The notes under the pieces: generated by a model
Seen by the model: the letters and a program-made list of their open reading frames with translations, nothing else
Database searches by the model: none
What the model was told of the DNA's origin: nothing
Origin: 66-474 sp035695065
GTDB lineage: Bacteria; Pseudomonadota; Gammaproteobacteria; Xanthomonadales; Rhodanobacteraceae
DNA length: 64,000 bases
Direction of reading: 5' to 3'
Assembly: GCA_035695065.1 (NCBI GenBank)
Contig: DASSEW010000067.1
Coordinates: 1-64,000, forward strand
In this document: piece after piece, positions 1 to 8,188 of the stretch
How the letters are laid out: each line of letters starts with the position of its first letter
Numbering within the stretch: the stretch's first letter is position 1
Program-made: the position numbers and the translations under genes

Positions 1-1
1 C

Positions 2-3000
2 GGCGAGGCGAATCCGCGCAACGACGTGCTGATCGGCCACGGCGTGTACTACTCGCCCGACGACGGCAAGACCTGGCAATTCAAGGGCCTTGCCGATTCC
101 GGGCTGATTTCCAGGATCATCGTCGATCCCGACGACGCCAATACCGTGTACGTCGCGGTGCAGGGCAACCCGTGGAAGCCGGACGCAACCCGCGGCGTGT
201 TCATGACCACCGATGCCGGCAAGACCTGGAACAAGGTTCTGTACGTCAACGACACCACCGGCGCCAGCGACATCGAGATGGATCCGTCCAACCCGAACGT
301 GCTGTACGCCGGGATGTGGACCGAGCAGCGCAAGCCGTGGACGCAGGTCAACGGCAGCACCGACGGTGGCATCTGGCGCTCGCAGGATGGCGGCAAGACA
401 TGGAACAAGCTCGGCAACGGTCTGCCGACGACCGATCCTACCGATCGCGTCAACATCGCGATCGCGCCTTCCGCGCCGAACACGATCTATGCGCTGATGC
501 CCACGCAGAAATGCATGCTCTGGGGCAGCAGCGACGGCGGCAACAAGTGGGATTGCATCAGCAACAACCATGAACTCGCGGTGCGGATGTTCTACTTCAG
601 CGCGATGGCGGTCGCGCCCGACAACCCGAAGACGATCTACTTCAGTTCCTTCAACCTCATGAAATCCACCGACGGCGGCAAGACCGCCAAGGTGATCGAT
701 CGCGGCGTGCACGTTGACCACCACGCGATCTGGGTCGATCCGAAGGATCCCAAACGGCTGATCCAGGGCAACGACGGCGGCGCGTTCGAGAGCGTGGACG
801 GTGGCAAGAGCTGGCGCTCGTTCAACAACATGCCGATCGAGGAGTTCTACACCGTCGCGATCTCCAACACCGTGCCGTTCGGCGTGTGCGGCGGCATCCA
901 GGACGACAACGCCGCGTGCGGCCCGTCCAACAGTCTCGCCGGCTCCGGCATCTGGGGCGCGGACTGGTGGAATCCTTCAGGCGGCGACGGCACCTACGTG
1001 GTGCCCGCGCCTTCCGATCCGACCATCGTCTATGCGGCTTCGCAGAACGGCTCCACCTCGCGCATCGACACGCACGACATGACCCGGCACTACATCCGCC
1101 CGGTGATGGAAGACATGTCCGATACGCCGCTCTCGCAGCTGCAATACCGCTTCAACTGGGCCGCGCCGATCGCGGTTTCCGCGACCGATCCGAACACGCT
1201 CTATCTCGGCGCCAACGTGGTGTTCAAGTCCACGGACGGCGGCGCCAACTGGCAGCCGATTTCGAAAGACCTCACGCGCGACATCAAGGAGCACCAGCCG
1301 GTCGCCGGCGGCCCGGTGTTCCATGACATTTCGAGTGCGGAAAACACCGACACCATCATTTCGCTCTCGCTCGCGCCGACCGACGGCAACGTGATCTGGG
1401 CCGGCACCGACGATGGCCTGGTGTGGGTCAGCAAGGATGGCGGCGCCAACTGGACGAATGTCTCCGCGGGCCTGCCGCAAGCCGTGTCGCTGGGCCGCAT
1501 CTACCAGATCGGCGTGTCGCCGTTCGATGCCGGCACCGCGTACATCGCGGTGGATGGCCACATGCTCGGCGACGAGCATCCGTACGTGCTGAAGACCAGC
1601 GACTACGGCGCGCACTGGCAGAGCATCAGCAACGGACTGCCGGACGACTACGCCGCGGTGGTGGTGCGCGAGGATCCGAACGCCAAGGGCCTGCTTGCGC
1701 TCGGCACCATGCGCGGCCTGTACCTGTCGTTCGACGATGGCGCGCACTGGCAGCCGATGACCGGCAACCTGCCGACGATGGCGGTGTGGGACATCAAGTT
1801 CACCAAATCCCCGCACGATCTGGTGCTGGCCACGCACGGCCGCGGCTTGTGGATCCTCGACAACATCGAGGCATTGGAGCAGTGGCAGCCGAAGCTGGCG
1901 GGCGATGCGTTCCACCTGTTCCCGGCCGCGCAAGGCACCGAGTGGGTCGGATTCGGCGGCCGCCACATCGGCCCCGCGCCCGGCGAGTTCAAGACGCCCA
2001 ATCCGCCCAGCGGCCCGGTGATCGCATACTCGCTCGCCAAGGCGATCGAGGTGCCCAAGGCCTGCGCCGCGGAAGAGAAGAAGGATCAGAGCGGCGGCGA
2101 ATCGGAACAGAACGTCGCCAAGACGAATCTGCCGGCGGACAAGCAGGTCAAGGGCGCCCAGCCCGCCAACAAGGAAAAGAAGAAGGCGCCGCCGTTCGAC
2201 GAATGCAATCCGGTCGTCATCACCGTCACCGATGGCGCCGGGAAACCGGTGGCGAGCTTCCACGCGCCCGGCAAGGCCGGCATCAACGTGGCGTCCTGGA
2301 ACATGCGCTATGAAGGCGTGGAGATGCCGAAGTCGCTGCGCGCGGACGAAGAGCGCGAAGAGAGCCATGGACCGAAAGGCCCGCTGGCATTGCCCGGCAC
2401 GTATCAGGTGAAGGTGCAGGCCAACGGCCATAGCGAGACGGAAACCGTGCAGGTCGCAGCCGATCCGCGCGTCAATCCGCCGATGGACGTGCAGCGCGCG
2501 GCGTTCGACACCGCGATGAAACTGCGTGCCGAAGCCGCCGCGGACGTGGCGATGATCGGCCGCACCTACGACACCATGCAGGCGCTCGACAAGGTGATCG
2601 ACTCCACCGCCAATGCGCAGGCCGGCAGCGACAAGGCCGGCGTGCACGCCAGCGCGGTCGCGCTGAAGCAGCAGCTCGGCGATTTCGCCAGGGACATCTA
2701 CAACCCGAACATCCAGTACAAGGTGCCGGAAGATGACCTGCACGAACTCTCGCCGTGGGCCATGAGCTTCTTCGGCGTGTACCGCGGCATATCGCGCATG
2801 GGGCCGGACCAGGCGCCGAACGCGCGCCAGCGGGAATACATCGCGAAGATGGAAGCGGGCCTGCAACCCAAGCTCGACACCTTCAACGGCTCGTTCCACC
2901 AGGCCGTGGTGAACTTCAACAGCCAGGCGAAGAAGGCCGGCGTACAGACCCTGCCGGTGAGCGAGCCGATCAGGATCGGCGACCCGAAACTGCTCGCGCC

Positions 3001-3010
3001 GGCTGAATAG
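2..3010 (+). CDS. BNR/Asp-box repeat (VPS10/sialidase-like propeller) protein, 5' truncated
   Basis: The reading frame is open from the first complete codon at base 2, so the N-terminus lies outside the window; 1002 residues are visible. It holds about ten Asp-box motifs of the form S-x-D-x-G-x-x-W (for example SPDDGKTW, TTDAGKTW, SQDGGKTW, STDGGANW, SFDDGAHW), the hallmark of multi-bladed beta-propellers of the VPS10/sortilin and BNR glycosyl-hydrolase type. After about residue 640 a lysine/glutamate-rich linker leads to a C-terminal region with a possible FlgD/Ig-like beta module (KPVASFHAPGKAG) and a helical tail. Such proteins in this bacterial group are usually secreted and annotated only as glycosyl hydrolase; no substrate can be named. 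No sialidase catalytic residues could be assigned. The stop is TAG. Family call firm, activity unknown. Confidence 0.85.
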   Translation, partial: GEANPRNDVLIGHGVYYSPDDGKTWQFKGLADSGLISRIIVDPDDANTVYVAVQGNPWKPDATRGVFMTTDAGKTWNKVLYVNDTTGASDIEMDPSNPNVLYAGMWTEQRKPWTQVNGSTDGGIWRSQDGGKTWNKLGNGLPTTDPTDRVNIAIAPSAPNTIYALMPTQKCMLWGSSDGGNKWDCISNNHELAVRMFYFSAMAVAPDNPKTIYFSSFNLMKSTDGGKTAKVIDRGVHVDHHAIWVDPKDPKRLIQGNDGGAFESVDGGKSWRSFNNMPIEEFYTVAISNTVPFGVCGGIQDDNAACGPSNSLAGSGIWGADWWNPSGGDGTYVVPAPSDPTIVYAASQNGSTSRIDTHDMTRHYIRPVMEDMSDTPLSQLQYRFNWAAPIAVSATDPNTLYLGANVVFKSTDGGANWQPISKDLTRDIKEHQPVAGGPVFHDISSAENTDTIISLSLAPTDGNVIWAGTDDGLVWVSKDGGANWTNVSAGLPQAVSLGRIYQIGVSPFDAGTAYIAVDGHMLGDEHPYVLKTSDYGAHWQSISNGLPDDYAAVVVREDPNAKGLLALGTMRGLYLSFDDGAHWQPMTGNLPTMAVWDIKFTKSPHDLVLATHGRGLWILDNIEALEQWQPKLAGDAFHLFPAAQGTEWVGFGGRHIGPAPGEFKTPNPPSGPVIAYSLAKAIEVPKACAAEEKKDQSGGESEQNVAKTNLPADKQVKGAQPANKEKKKAPPFDECNPVVITVTDGAGKPVASFHAPGKAGINVASWNMRYEGVEMPKSLRADEEREESHGPKGPLALPGTYQVKVQANGHSETETVQVAADPRVNPPMDVQRAAFDTAMKLRAEAAADVAMIGRTYDTMQALDKVIDSTANAQAGSDKAGVHASAVALKQQLGDFARDIYNPNIQYKVPEDDLHELSPWAMSFFGVYRGISRMGPDQAPNARQREYIAKMEAGLQPKLDTFNGSFHQAVVNFNSQAKKAGVQTLPVSEPIRIGDPKLLAPAE

Positions 3011-3185
3011 CCGGCGCGGAGTGGTGCGCGGTTGCGAGGCGCGATGTCGCGCCCCGTAATCGCGCATCGTTCGCGCGCGTCGTTGCAATCCGGGAGATCG
3101 CGCCGGCACACCCGGCCTTCGTGCGATGGGGAAGACCTGGCGGCTGCTGGTCGGCGCAAGCTTTGGTGTTGATGCCAACCGCCGC

Positions 3186-3223
3186 ATCACCGGCTATCGC
3201 TCAATCCAGGCGTTGCCGGTGAT
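3186..3223. repeat. 9-bp inverted repeat downstream of tRNA-Leu
   Basis: A perfect 9-bp inverted repeat (ATCACCGGC at 3186-3194, GCCGGTGAT at 3215-3223) lies just past the 3' end of tRNA-Leu in its direction of transcription. It could fold in the tRNA transcript and act in termination or trailer processing, but no T-run follows it, so it is not called a terminator. Confidence 0.4.
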
Positions 3224-3231
3224 TGGAGAAG

Positions 3232-3316
<85 letters not shown>

Positions 3317-3354
3317 AGGTGCGGCGCGCATGAAACGCGCCCGGCGAGCCGCGT

Positions 3355-3384
3355 AAAGTACTGGCGAACGGGGCATATTGTCAA
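3355..3384 (-). promoter_or_regulatory. Promoter of tRNA-Leu
   Basis: On the minus strand a perfect -35 box TTGACA (3379-3384) is followed after 18 bp by TACTTT (3355-3360), placing the transcription start about 30 nt upstream of the tRNA 5' end at 3316. Position and match to sigma-70 consensus fit a stable-RNA promoter. Confidence 0.6.
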
Positions 3385-3476
3385 CGCGGGCTTGCTTTCG
3401 CGGCCCCGCTCCGCGACGCTGATGCGGTTGCGCCGCCAGACCGGCTTCGCCGCCATCCAGGGATCAGGAATCGTCC

Positions 3477-5885
3477 ATGTCGAAACGCCAAGGCCCGCCG
3501 AAATCTCCATCGAAGCTGTCGCGTTCGAATCGCGCGCCGCGCGGCGGTTCCAAACGCGAGCCTGCCAATCCGAAGCGCGGCGGCAAGGCCGCACGCGGAA
3601 ATTTCGGGGCCCAGGAGAAGACCCGAACCTCCACGGCCAAACGCGGACCCGCGCGCAAGGCTTTCCACGATCCGCACGCCGCGCGCGAGGCGCAGCGCTA
3701 CGAGAACCCCATCGCCAGCCGCGAGGCTATCCTCGAATTGCTCACCGCACATGGCGAGCCGGTCGAATTCGAAACGATTGCGCGCGGGCTGCACATCCGC
3801 GACGAACAGTCGCGCGAAGCGCTGGAAAAACGGCTGCGCGCGATGCTGCGCGACGGCCAGTTGCTGCAGAATCGCGTCGGCGAACTGGCGCCGGCGCGCA
3901 AGCTGGACCTGATTTCCGGCAGCGTGCTGGCCAATGCCGAGGGCTACGGCTTCCTGCGCCCGGACGAAGGCGGCGACGATCTTTATCTCTCGCCCGCGCA
4001 GATGCGGCAGGTGTTGCATGGCGATCGCGTGCTGGCCTCGGTGGTCGGCGTGGACCGGCGCGGCCGCCGCCAGGGCGCGATCCGCGAGGTGCTGGAACGG
4101 CGCGCCTCGCGGCTGGTCGGGCGCGTGGTCGAGGAGCACGGCATGATGCTGGTGGCGCCGGATGATCGCCGCATCCATCGCAACGTACTGATCCCGCCGG
4201 ATGCGCGCAATGGCGCGCGCGCCGGGCAGATCGTGGTTGCGGAGATCACCGAGCCGCCGACGCAGCAGCGCGGCCCGATCGGGCGGATCCTTTCCGTGCT
4301 GGGCGAGCGCCTGCAACCTTCGATCATCGTGGAGATGGCGATCGCCAGCCACGACCTGCCGCACGAATGGCCGGCACTGGTGTTGCGCGATGCGGCGGAT
4401 GTCGAGCCGAAGGTGAGCAAGGCCGAACACGCGGGCCGCGTGGACCTGCGCGACGTGCCGCTGGTGACGATCGACGGTGCGGACGCGCGCGATTTCGACG
4501 ACGCGGTGTATGCCGAGCCGGTGCGCGGCGGCTGTTACAAACTGATCGTCGCGATCGCCGATGTCTCGCATTACGTGCGGCCGGAAACCGCGCTGGACGG
4601 CGAGGCCTACGCGCGCGGAACGTCCGCGTATTTCCCCGGCTTCGTGGTGCCGATGCTTCCCGAAACATTGTCCAACGGCATCTGCTCACTCAACCCGGAC
4701 GTCGAACGCCTGTGCATGTGCTGCGAGATGCAGGTGGATGCGCGCGGCGAAGTCACGCGCGCGAAGTTCTATCCCGGGCTGATGCGCTCGCACGCGCGGC
4801 TCACCTATGAGCGCGTGTGGCAGGCGATCGGCGAGGGCGACAGGGATGCGCGGAACGAACTCGCCGACGTGCTGCCGCAGCTCGAGCACCTGCACGCGCT
4901 CTACAAGCTGCTGGCAAAGGCGCGCAAGCGGCGCGGCGCGATTGATTTCGACACGCAGGAAGTGAAGTACCGGCTGGATGCCAACGGCGAGGTGGTCGCG
5001 CTGGGTGCGCAGCCGCGCAACGACGCGCATCGGCTGATCGAGGAGTGCATGATCGCGGCCAACGTGCAGGCGGCGCGGTTCCTGACCAAGAAGAAGATCC
5101 CGGCGTTGTATCGCGTGCACGCACCACCGCCGTCGGCGAAATACGAGGATCTTCTGGAATTCCTGCGCGAATACAAATTGAAGCTGCCGCCGATCGAACA
5201 GGTGACGCCGGCGGATTTCTCGGCATTACTCGCGAAGACGCGCGATCGCGCGGACGCCGGACTGATCCAGTCGGTGCTGCTGCGCTCGCAAAGCCTCGCA
5301 AGTTACCAGCCGGAGAATCACGGCCATTTCGGCCTGGCGCTCGAAGCGTACGCGCATTTCACCTCGCCGATCCGCCGCTATCCCGACCTGCTGGTCCACC
5401 GCGCGATCCGCTACGCGCTGTCCGGCGGCAAGCCGGATGCGTACCTCTACACCGAGAGCAAGATGGCGGTGATGGCGACCCACTGTTCGCACACCGAGCG
5501 CCGTGCGGAAGATGCCGAGCGCGACGTGGACGAGCGCTACAAGTGCGCGTTCATGGAGAAGCACATCGGCGAGGAGTTCGATGGCCTGATCACCGGAGTC
5601 ACTTCGTTCGGCCTGTTCGTGGAGCTGGACGCATCCAAGGTGAGCGGGCTCGTGCACGTGTCGCAACTGCCCAACGACTACTACCATTTCGACCCGGTGC
5701 GGCACCTGCTGAGCGGCGAGCGCACCCGCGCGCGCTACACGCTGGGCGATGCGGTGCGCGTGCAGGTGCTGCGCGCCAGCATGGAGGATCGGAAGGTGGA
5801 TTTCAGGCTGGTGGGTAATTCATCCCGCAAGACCGGACCCTCACCCCAACCCCTCTCCCGGAGGGAGAGGGGCTCAAAAGCATGA
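3477..5885 (+). CDS. rnr: Ribonuclease R
   Basis: A 3'-5' exoribonuclease of the RNB (RNase II) family that degrades structured RNA and takes part in rRNA and tmRNA quality control. The 802-residue protein matches the family length. A basic, low-complexity N-terminus of about 70 residues precedes a winged-helix segment (SREAILELLTAHGEPVEFETIARGL), cold-shock domains, the RNB catalytic core with TIDGADARDFDDAVYAE carrying the metal-binding aspartates and HFTSPIRRYPDLLVHR, and a C-terminal S1 domain (LITGVTSFGLFVELD). The last 22 residues, after the S1 domain, are encoded by a dispersed intergenic repeat (5837-5874), and residues near 45-54 by a tRNA-Leu fragment. The stop overlaps the rlmB start (ATGA), so the two are probably translationally coupled, as in the conserved rnr-rlmB pair. 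Confidence 0.97.
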   Translation: MSKRQGPPKSPSKLSRSNRAPRGGSKREPANPKRGGKAARGNFGAQEKTRTSTAKRGPARKAFHDPHAAREAQRYENPIASREAILELLTAHGEPVEFETIARGLHIRDEQSREALEKRLRAMLRDGQLLQNRVGELAPARKLDLISGSVLANAEGYGFLRPDEGGDDLYLSPAQMRQVLHGDRVLASVVGVDRRGRRQGAIREVLERRASRLVGRVVEEHGMMLVAPDDRRIHRNVLIPPDARNGARAGQIVVAEITEPPTQQRGPIGRILSVLGERLQPSIIVEMAIASHDLPHEWPALVLRDAADVEPKVSKAEHAGRVDLRDVPLVTIDGADARDFDDAVYAEPVRGGCYKLIVAIADVSHYVRPETALDGEAYARGTSAYFPGFVVPMLPETLSNGICSLNPDVERLCMCCEMQVDARGEVTRAKFYPGLMRSHARLTYERVWQAIGEGDRDARNELADVLPQLEHLHALYKLLAKARKRRGAIDFDTQEVKYRLDANGEVVALGAQPRNDAHRLIEECMIAANVQAARFLTKKKIPALYRVHAPPPSAKYEDLLEFLREYKLKLPPIEQVTPADFSALLAKTRDRADAGLIQSVLLRSQSLASYQPENHGHFGLALEAYAHFTSPIRRYPDLLVHRAIRYALSGGKPDAYLYTESKMAVMATHCSHTERRAEDAERDVDERYKCAFMEKHIGEEFDGLITGVTSFGLFVELDASKVSGLVHVSQLPNDYYHFDPVRHLLSGERTRARYTLGDAVRVQVLRASMEDRKVDFRLVGNSSRKTGPSPQPLSRRERGSKA
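3609..3636 (+). repeat. tRNA-Leu 3'-end fragment embedded in rnr
   Basis: These 28 bp match 3236-3263 (the acceptor and T-arm end of tRNA-Leu, same orientation on the + strand) at 26 of 28 positions; the two differences are transitions at 3619 and 3623. The copy is in frame within rnr, encoding a basic stretch around QEKTRTSTA in the low-complexity N-terminus. It lies about 370 bp from the source and upstream of the tRNA 5' end, so it is not positioned like an integrase att site created at the tRNA 3' end. Confidence 0.8.
5837..5874 (+). repeat. Dispersed hairpin repeat (CCCCTCTCCC/GGGAGAGGGG type), copy 1
   Basis: An approximately 38-bp element with an inverted repeat (CCCCTCTCCC then GGGAGAGGGG) and a CCCTCACCCCA leader. 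A near-identical copy is at 48580-48617 and an inverted, diverged copy at 43619-43660. Here it is translated as part of the RNase R C-terminus (PSPQPLSRRERG). Confidence 0.85.
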
Positions 5886-6628
5886 GCGAAACCTGGATTA
5901 TCGGAATCAACCCGGTCGAGGGCGCGCTCGCCAACGATCCCTCGCGGGTGCGCGAAGTGCTGATCGAGCAGGGCGCGCGCAATCCGCGGCTGTCGGCGTT
6001 AAGTGATGAAGCGAAGCGCCTGGGCGTGCGCGTGCACGCGCGACCGCGCGCGATGCTCGACAAGGTCGCAGGCGATGCGCGGCATCAGGGCGTGGTCGCG
6101 GCCTACGAAGCGCCGCCGCCGCTTTCGGATCATGATTTGCCCGCGCTGATCGAACGCGCCGGCAGCGATGCATTCTTCCTGGTGCTGGACGGCGTGACCG
6201 ATCCGCACAATCTCGGCGCGTGCCTGCGCAGCGCGGCGGCTGCGGGCGTGACCGCCGTGATCGTGCCGCGCGATCGTGCGGTCGGCATCACGCCGGTGGT
6301 GCGGCGCGCCTCGGCAGGCGCAGCGGATCGCGTGCCGCTGGTCGCGGCGACCAATCTTGCGCGCGCCTTGCGTTCGATGAAGGATGCCGGCGTGTGGCTG
6401 ACCGGCCTTGCCGGCGATGCGGAAAAGTCGCTGTACGAGATGGACTTGAAAGGTCCGCTCGCGCTGGTGCTGGGCAGCGAAGGCGAGGGCATGCGCAGGC
6501 TGACGCGCGAAGCCTGCGATCACGTGGTGCGCATTCCGATGCCGGGCGTGGCCGAGAGCTTGAACGTGTCCGTCGCCGCGGGCATCGTGCTGTTCGAAGC
6601 GGTGCGCCAGCGTGGAACGGCGAAATGA
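5882..6628 (+). CDS. rlmB: 23S rRNA (guanosine(2251)-2'-O)-methyltransferase RlmB
   Basis: A SpoU/TrmH-family SPOUT methyltransferase that methylates the 2'-OH of G2251 in the peptidyl-transferase P-loop of 23S rRNA. The 248 residues start with WIIGINPVEGAL, the N-terminal substrate-binding domain; the trefoil-knot catalytic domain has motif 1 DGVTDPHNLGACLRSA, motif 2 LVLGSEGEGMRRLTREACD and motif 3 IPMPGVAESLNVSVAAGIVLFE, all intact. It starts inside the rnr stop (4-nt ATGA overlap) and its own stop overlaps the next ATG in the same way, giving a three-gene translationally coupled unit. Confidence 0.97.
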   Translation: MSETWIIGINPVEGALANDPSRVREVLIEQGARNPRLSALSDEAKRLGVRVHARPRAMLDKVAGDARHQGVVAAYEAPPPLSDHDLPALIERAGSDAFFLVLDGVTDPHNLGACLRSAAAAGVTAVIVPRDRAVGITPVVRRASAGAADRVPLVAATNLARALRSMKDAGVWLTGLAGDAEKSLYEMDLKGPLALVLGSEGEGMRRLTREACDHVVRIPMPGVAESLNVSVAAGIVLFEAVRQRGTAK

Positions 6629-6948
6629 ACATCAACATTGCATGGCCGACGATCGTCGGCATTATCGGTACTCTTGCGGTGCTGCTCGCGTTCTTCCTGT
6701 TGCAGGCGCGCAAGCTGCACGGCAACGGCGCGATCTATCAACTGCTGAACGCGTTTGGAGCGGCGGCGATCATCGTGTCGCTCGTTTACGAATTCAACCT
6801 CGCCTCGATGGTGCTGGAAATCGCGTGGTTGCTGATCAGCATCTACGGACTGGTGGTGGGATTCCGGCATCGGCGCGAATCGCGCGAGCCGGCATCACCC
6901 GCGTGGGCGGAAGACGGTCCCACGCGCGCACGCAAAGGGCCACGCTGA
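6625..6948 (+). CDS. Small membrane protein, CBU_0592-like
   Basis: A 107-residue protein with three predicted membrane helices: WPTIVGIIGTLAVLLAFFLL, IYQLLNAFGAAAIIVSLVY and MVLEIAWLLISIYGLVVGF. A charged tail (RHRRESREP) follows. The Q-A-R-K-L-H-G-N-G loop followed by Y-Q-L-L-N resembles the CBU_0592 family of uncharacterised bacterial inner-membrane proteins. The ATG overlaps the rlmB stop by 4 nt (ATGA), so it is probably expressed with rnr-rlmB. No biochemical role is known. Confidence 0.75.
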   Translation: MNINIAWPTIVGIIGTLAVLLAFFLLQARKLHGNGAIYQLLNAFGAAAIIVSLVYEFNLASMVLEIAWLLISIYGLVVGFRHRRESREPASPAWAEDGPTRARKGPR

Positions 6949-7353
6949 TCAATAGGCGTCGCCCGCCGCAGTGATCGCACGTTCCAGTTGATCGCCCAGC
7001 GGCCCGATCTCGTTGATCACGCGATCCAGTTCCGCGGTATCCAGCAGCGCGTACGGACGGTTCTCGCAAAGATGCAGGTACGGCGCGCCGTCGAGGTCGC
7101 TCACCGCCAGATAGCCGGTGCGCTGCTCCCAGTTGAAGCGCAGGCAGCGCTTGGCGTCCATGCCCGTGAACGGCCCGATCGGCGTCGACACGCGCAGGTA
7201 GCGGCGGCCTTCCTCGTCTTCCAGTTCGATCAGGTAGACGCCCTGGTGGCGGCCATCGCGCGTCGCCAGGTCGAAGCTGAGCAGATACGGATCGTTGGTC
7301 TTGAAGCTGTACTTCCCGCTCAGGTGCGAACGGATTTCCTCGAAGTTGCGCAT
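6949..7353 (-). CDS. YbjN-like / type III secretion chaperone-fold protein
   Basis: A 134-residue soluble protein beginning MRNFEEIRSHLSGKYSF. The start at 7353 is chosen because residues upstream in the frame are arginine/histidine-rich shadow sequence. The pattern of a short helix, an antiparallel sheet (YLLSFDLATRDGRHQGVYLIELEDEEGRRYLRVSTPIG) and a C-terminal helix (LDRVINEIGPLGDQLERAI) resembles the small alpha/beta fold of YbjN and CesT-type chaperones. There is no type III secretion gene nearby, so a chaperone role is not supported. Convergent with the upstream small membrane protein (stop codons abut at 6948/6949). Confidence 0.6.
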   Translation of the reverse strand: MRNFEEIRSHLSGKYSFKTNDPYLLSFDLATRDGRHQGVYLIELEDEEGRRYLRVSTPIGPFTGMDAKRCLRFNWEQRTGYLAVSDLDGAPYLHLCENRPYALLDTAELDRVINEIGPLGDQLERAITAAGDAY

Positions 7354-7467
7354 TGCCCGCTCCGCTGTTTCTCCATCCCCGATGTTAGCCGCGGAAGCAT
7401 CCGCTGTCGCGCGATGAATCGCGCCGCGGTTGTAAGCTCTGCGTGAATCCGTTGCCTGATCCAACGA

Positions 7468-7803
7468 ATGAAAGACGAATACCGGCGCATCTACGCCGCG
7501 GTCGCGGCGATCCCGCGCGGACGCGTGGCCTGCTATGGCGAAATCGCCGCGAGGGCAGGGTTGCCGGGGCGCGCGCGACTGGCAGGGCGCGCGCTCGGCG
7601 AGACGCCGGATGGAATGGACCTGCCGTGGCACCGCATCGTGCGCGCTGATGGACGCATCGCGTTTCCGCAAGGCACGCGCAATTTCCGCGAGCAATGCAA
7701 GCGCCTGCGTGCCGAAGGCGTGGACGTGCGCAACGGCCGCGTGCGCATGGTCGCGCACGGAATGCATCACGACCTGGACAAGGCGCTTTGGGGCTTCGAC
7801 TGA
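7468..7803 (+). CDS. Alkyltransferase-like protein (MGMT family, no catalytic Cys)
   Basis: A 111-residue protein with the MGMT DNA-binding domain fold: the helix-turn-helix segment RGRVACYGEIAARAGLPGRARLAGRAL followed by the active-site motif, here PWHRIVRADGRIAFP. Alkylguanine-DNA alkyltransferases have P-C-H-R; the cysteine is replaced by tryptophan, the signature of alkyltransferase-like (ATL/YbaZ) proteins, which bind O6-alkylguanine, flip it and hand the lesion to nucleotide excision repair rather than repairing it. The length fits single-domain ATL proteins. Monocistronic on present evidence. Confidence 0.9.
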   Translation: MKDEYRRIYAAVAAIPRGRVACYGEIAARAGLPGRARLAGRALGETPDGMDLPWHRIVRADGRIAFPQGTRNFREQCKRLRAEGVDVRNGRVRMVAHGMHHDLDKALWGFD

Positions 7804-7855
7804 GGCGGGTTTCGGAACGGTTTCGATTTCGCGATCAGCGGCCGTCGAGGCGGAC

Positions 7856-8011
7856 TCAGAAGCGACCCAGCACCCACAGCACGATGATGATCACGATGAT
7901 GATGCCGAGCAGCCCGCTCGGCCCGTAACCCCAGGAACGGCTGTAAGCCCAGCTCGGCAACGAACCCAGCAGCAACAGGATCAGGATGATCAGCAGGATC
8001 GTGCCGAGCAT
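7856..8011 (-). CDS. DUF3309 small hydrophobic protein
   Basis: A 51-codon gene giving a peptide that opens MLGTILLIILILLLLGSLP, continues with SWAYSRSWGYGPSG and ends in a second hydrophobic run with GRF at the C-terminus. The two short membrane segments around a tryptophan/tyrosine-rich S-R-S-W-G-Y-G-P-S-G turn are characteristic of the DUF3309 family, common in proteobacteria and often stress-linked, without known function. It is convergent with the alkyltransferase-like gene. Confidence 0.85.
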   Translation of the reverse strand: MLGTILLIILILLLLGSLPSWAYSRSWGYGPSGLLGIIIVIIIVLWVLGRF

Positions 8012-8188
8012 GGCGAAACCCTTCTCCGGCATTCAACGGACGTTGCAGGAAGGACGATCAAACGCTTTTCCGCTTGCATCCACCCCGGAACTTCACGCGT
8101 TCATGGCGTCGCAACTGCTTTCGTGTCGCGACGAGCGAATACTGGAAAGTAGACCACTGTTCTTTCGCTGCAGCAACAAGGATGCGGC

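Noticed and set aside
3011..3030. Terminator overlapping the BNR gene stop (GCCGGC palindrome)
   Set aside because: A hairpin can form but no T-run follows.
977..3190. 737-residue reading frame antisense to the BNR protein gene
   Set aside because: It is arginine/histidine/glycine-rich with no motif, and follows from third-position GC bias in the opposite strand. The + strand frame has clear Asp-box repeats.
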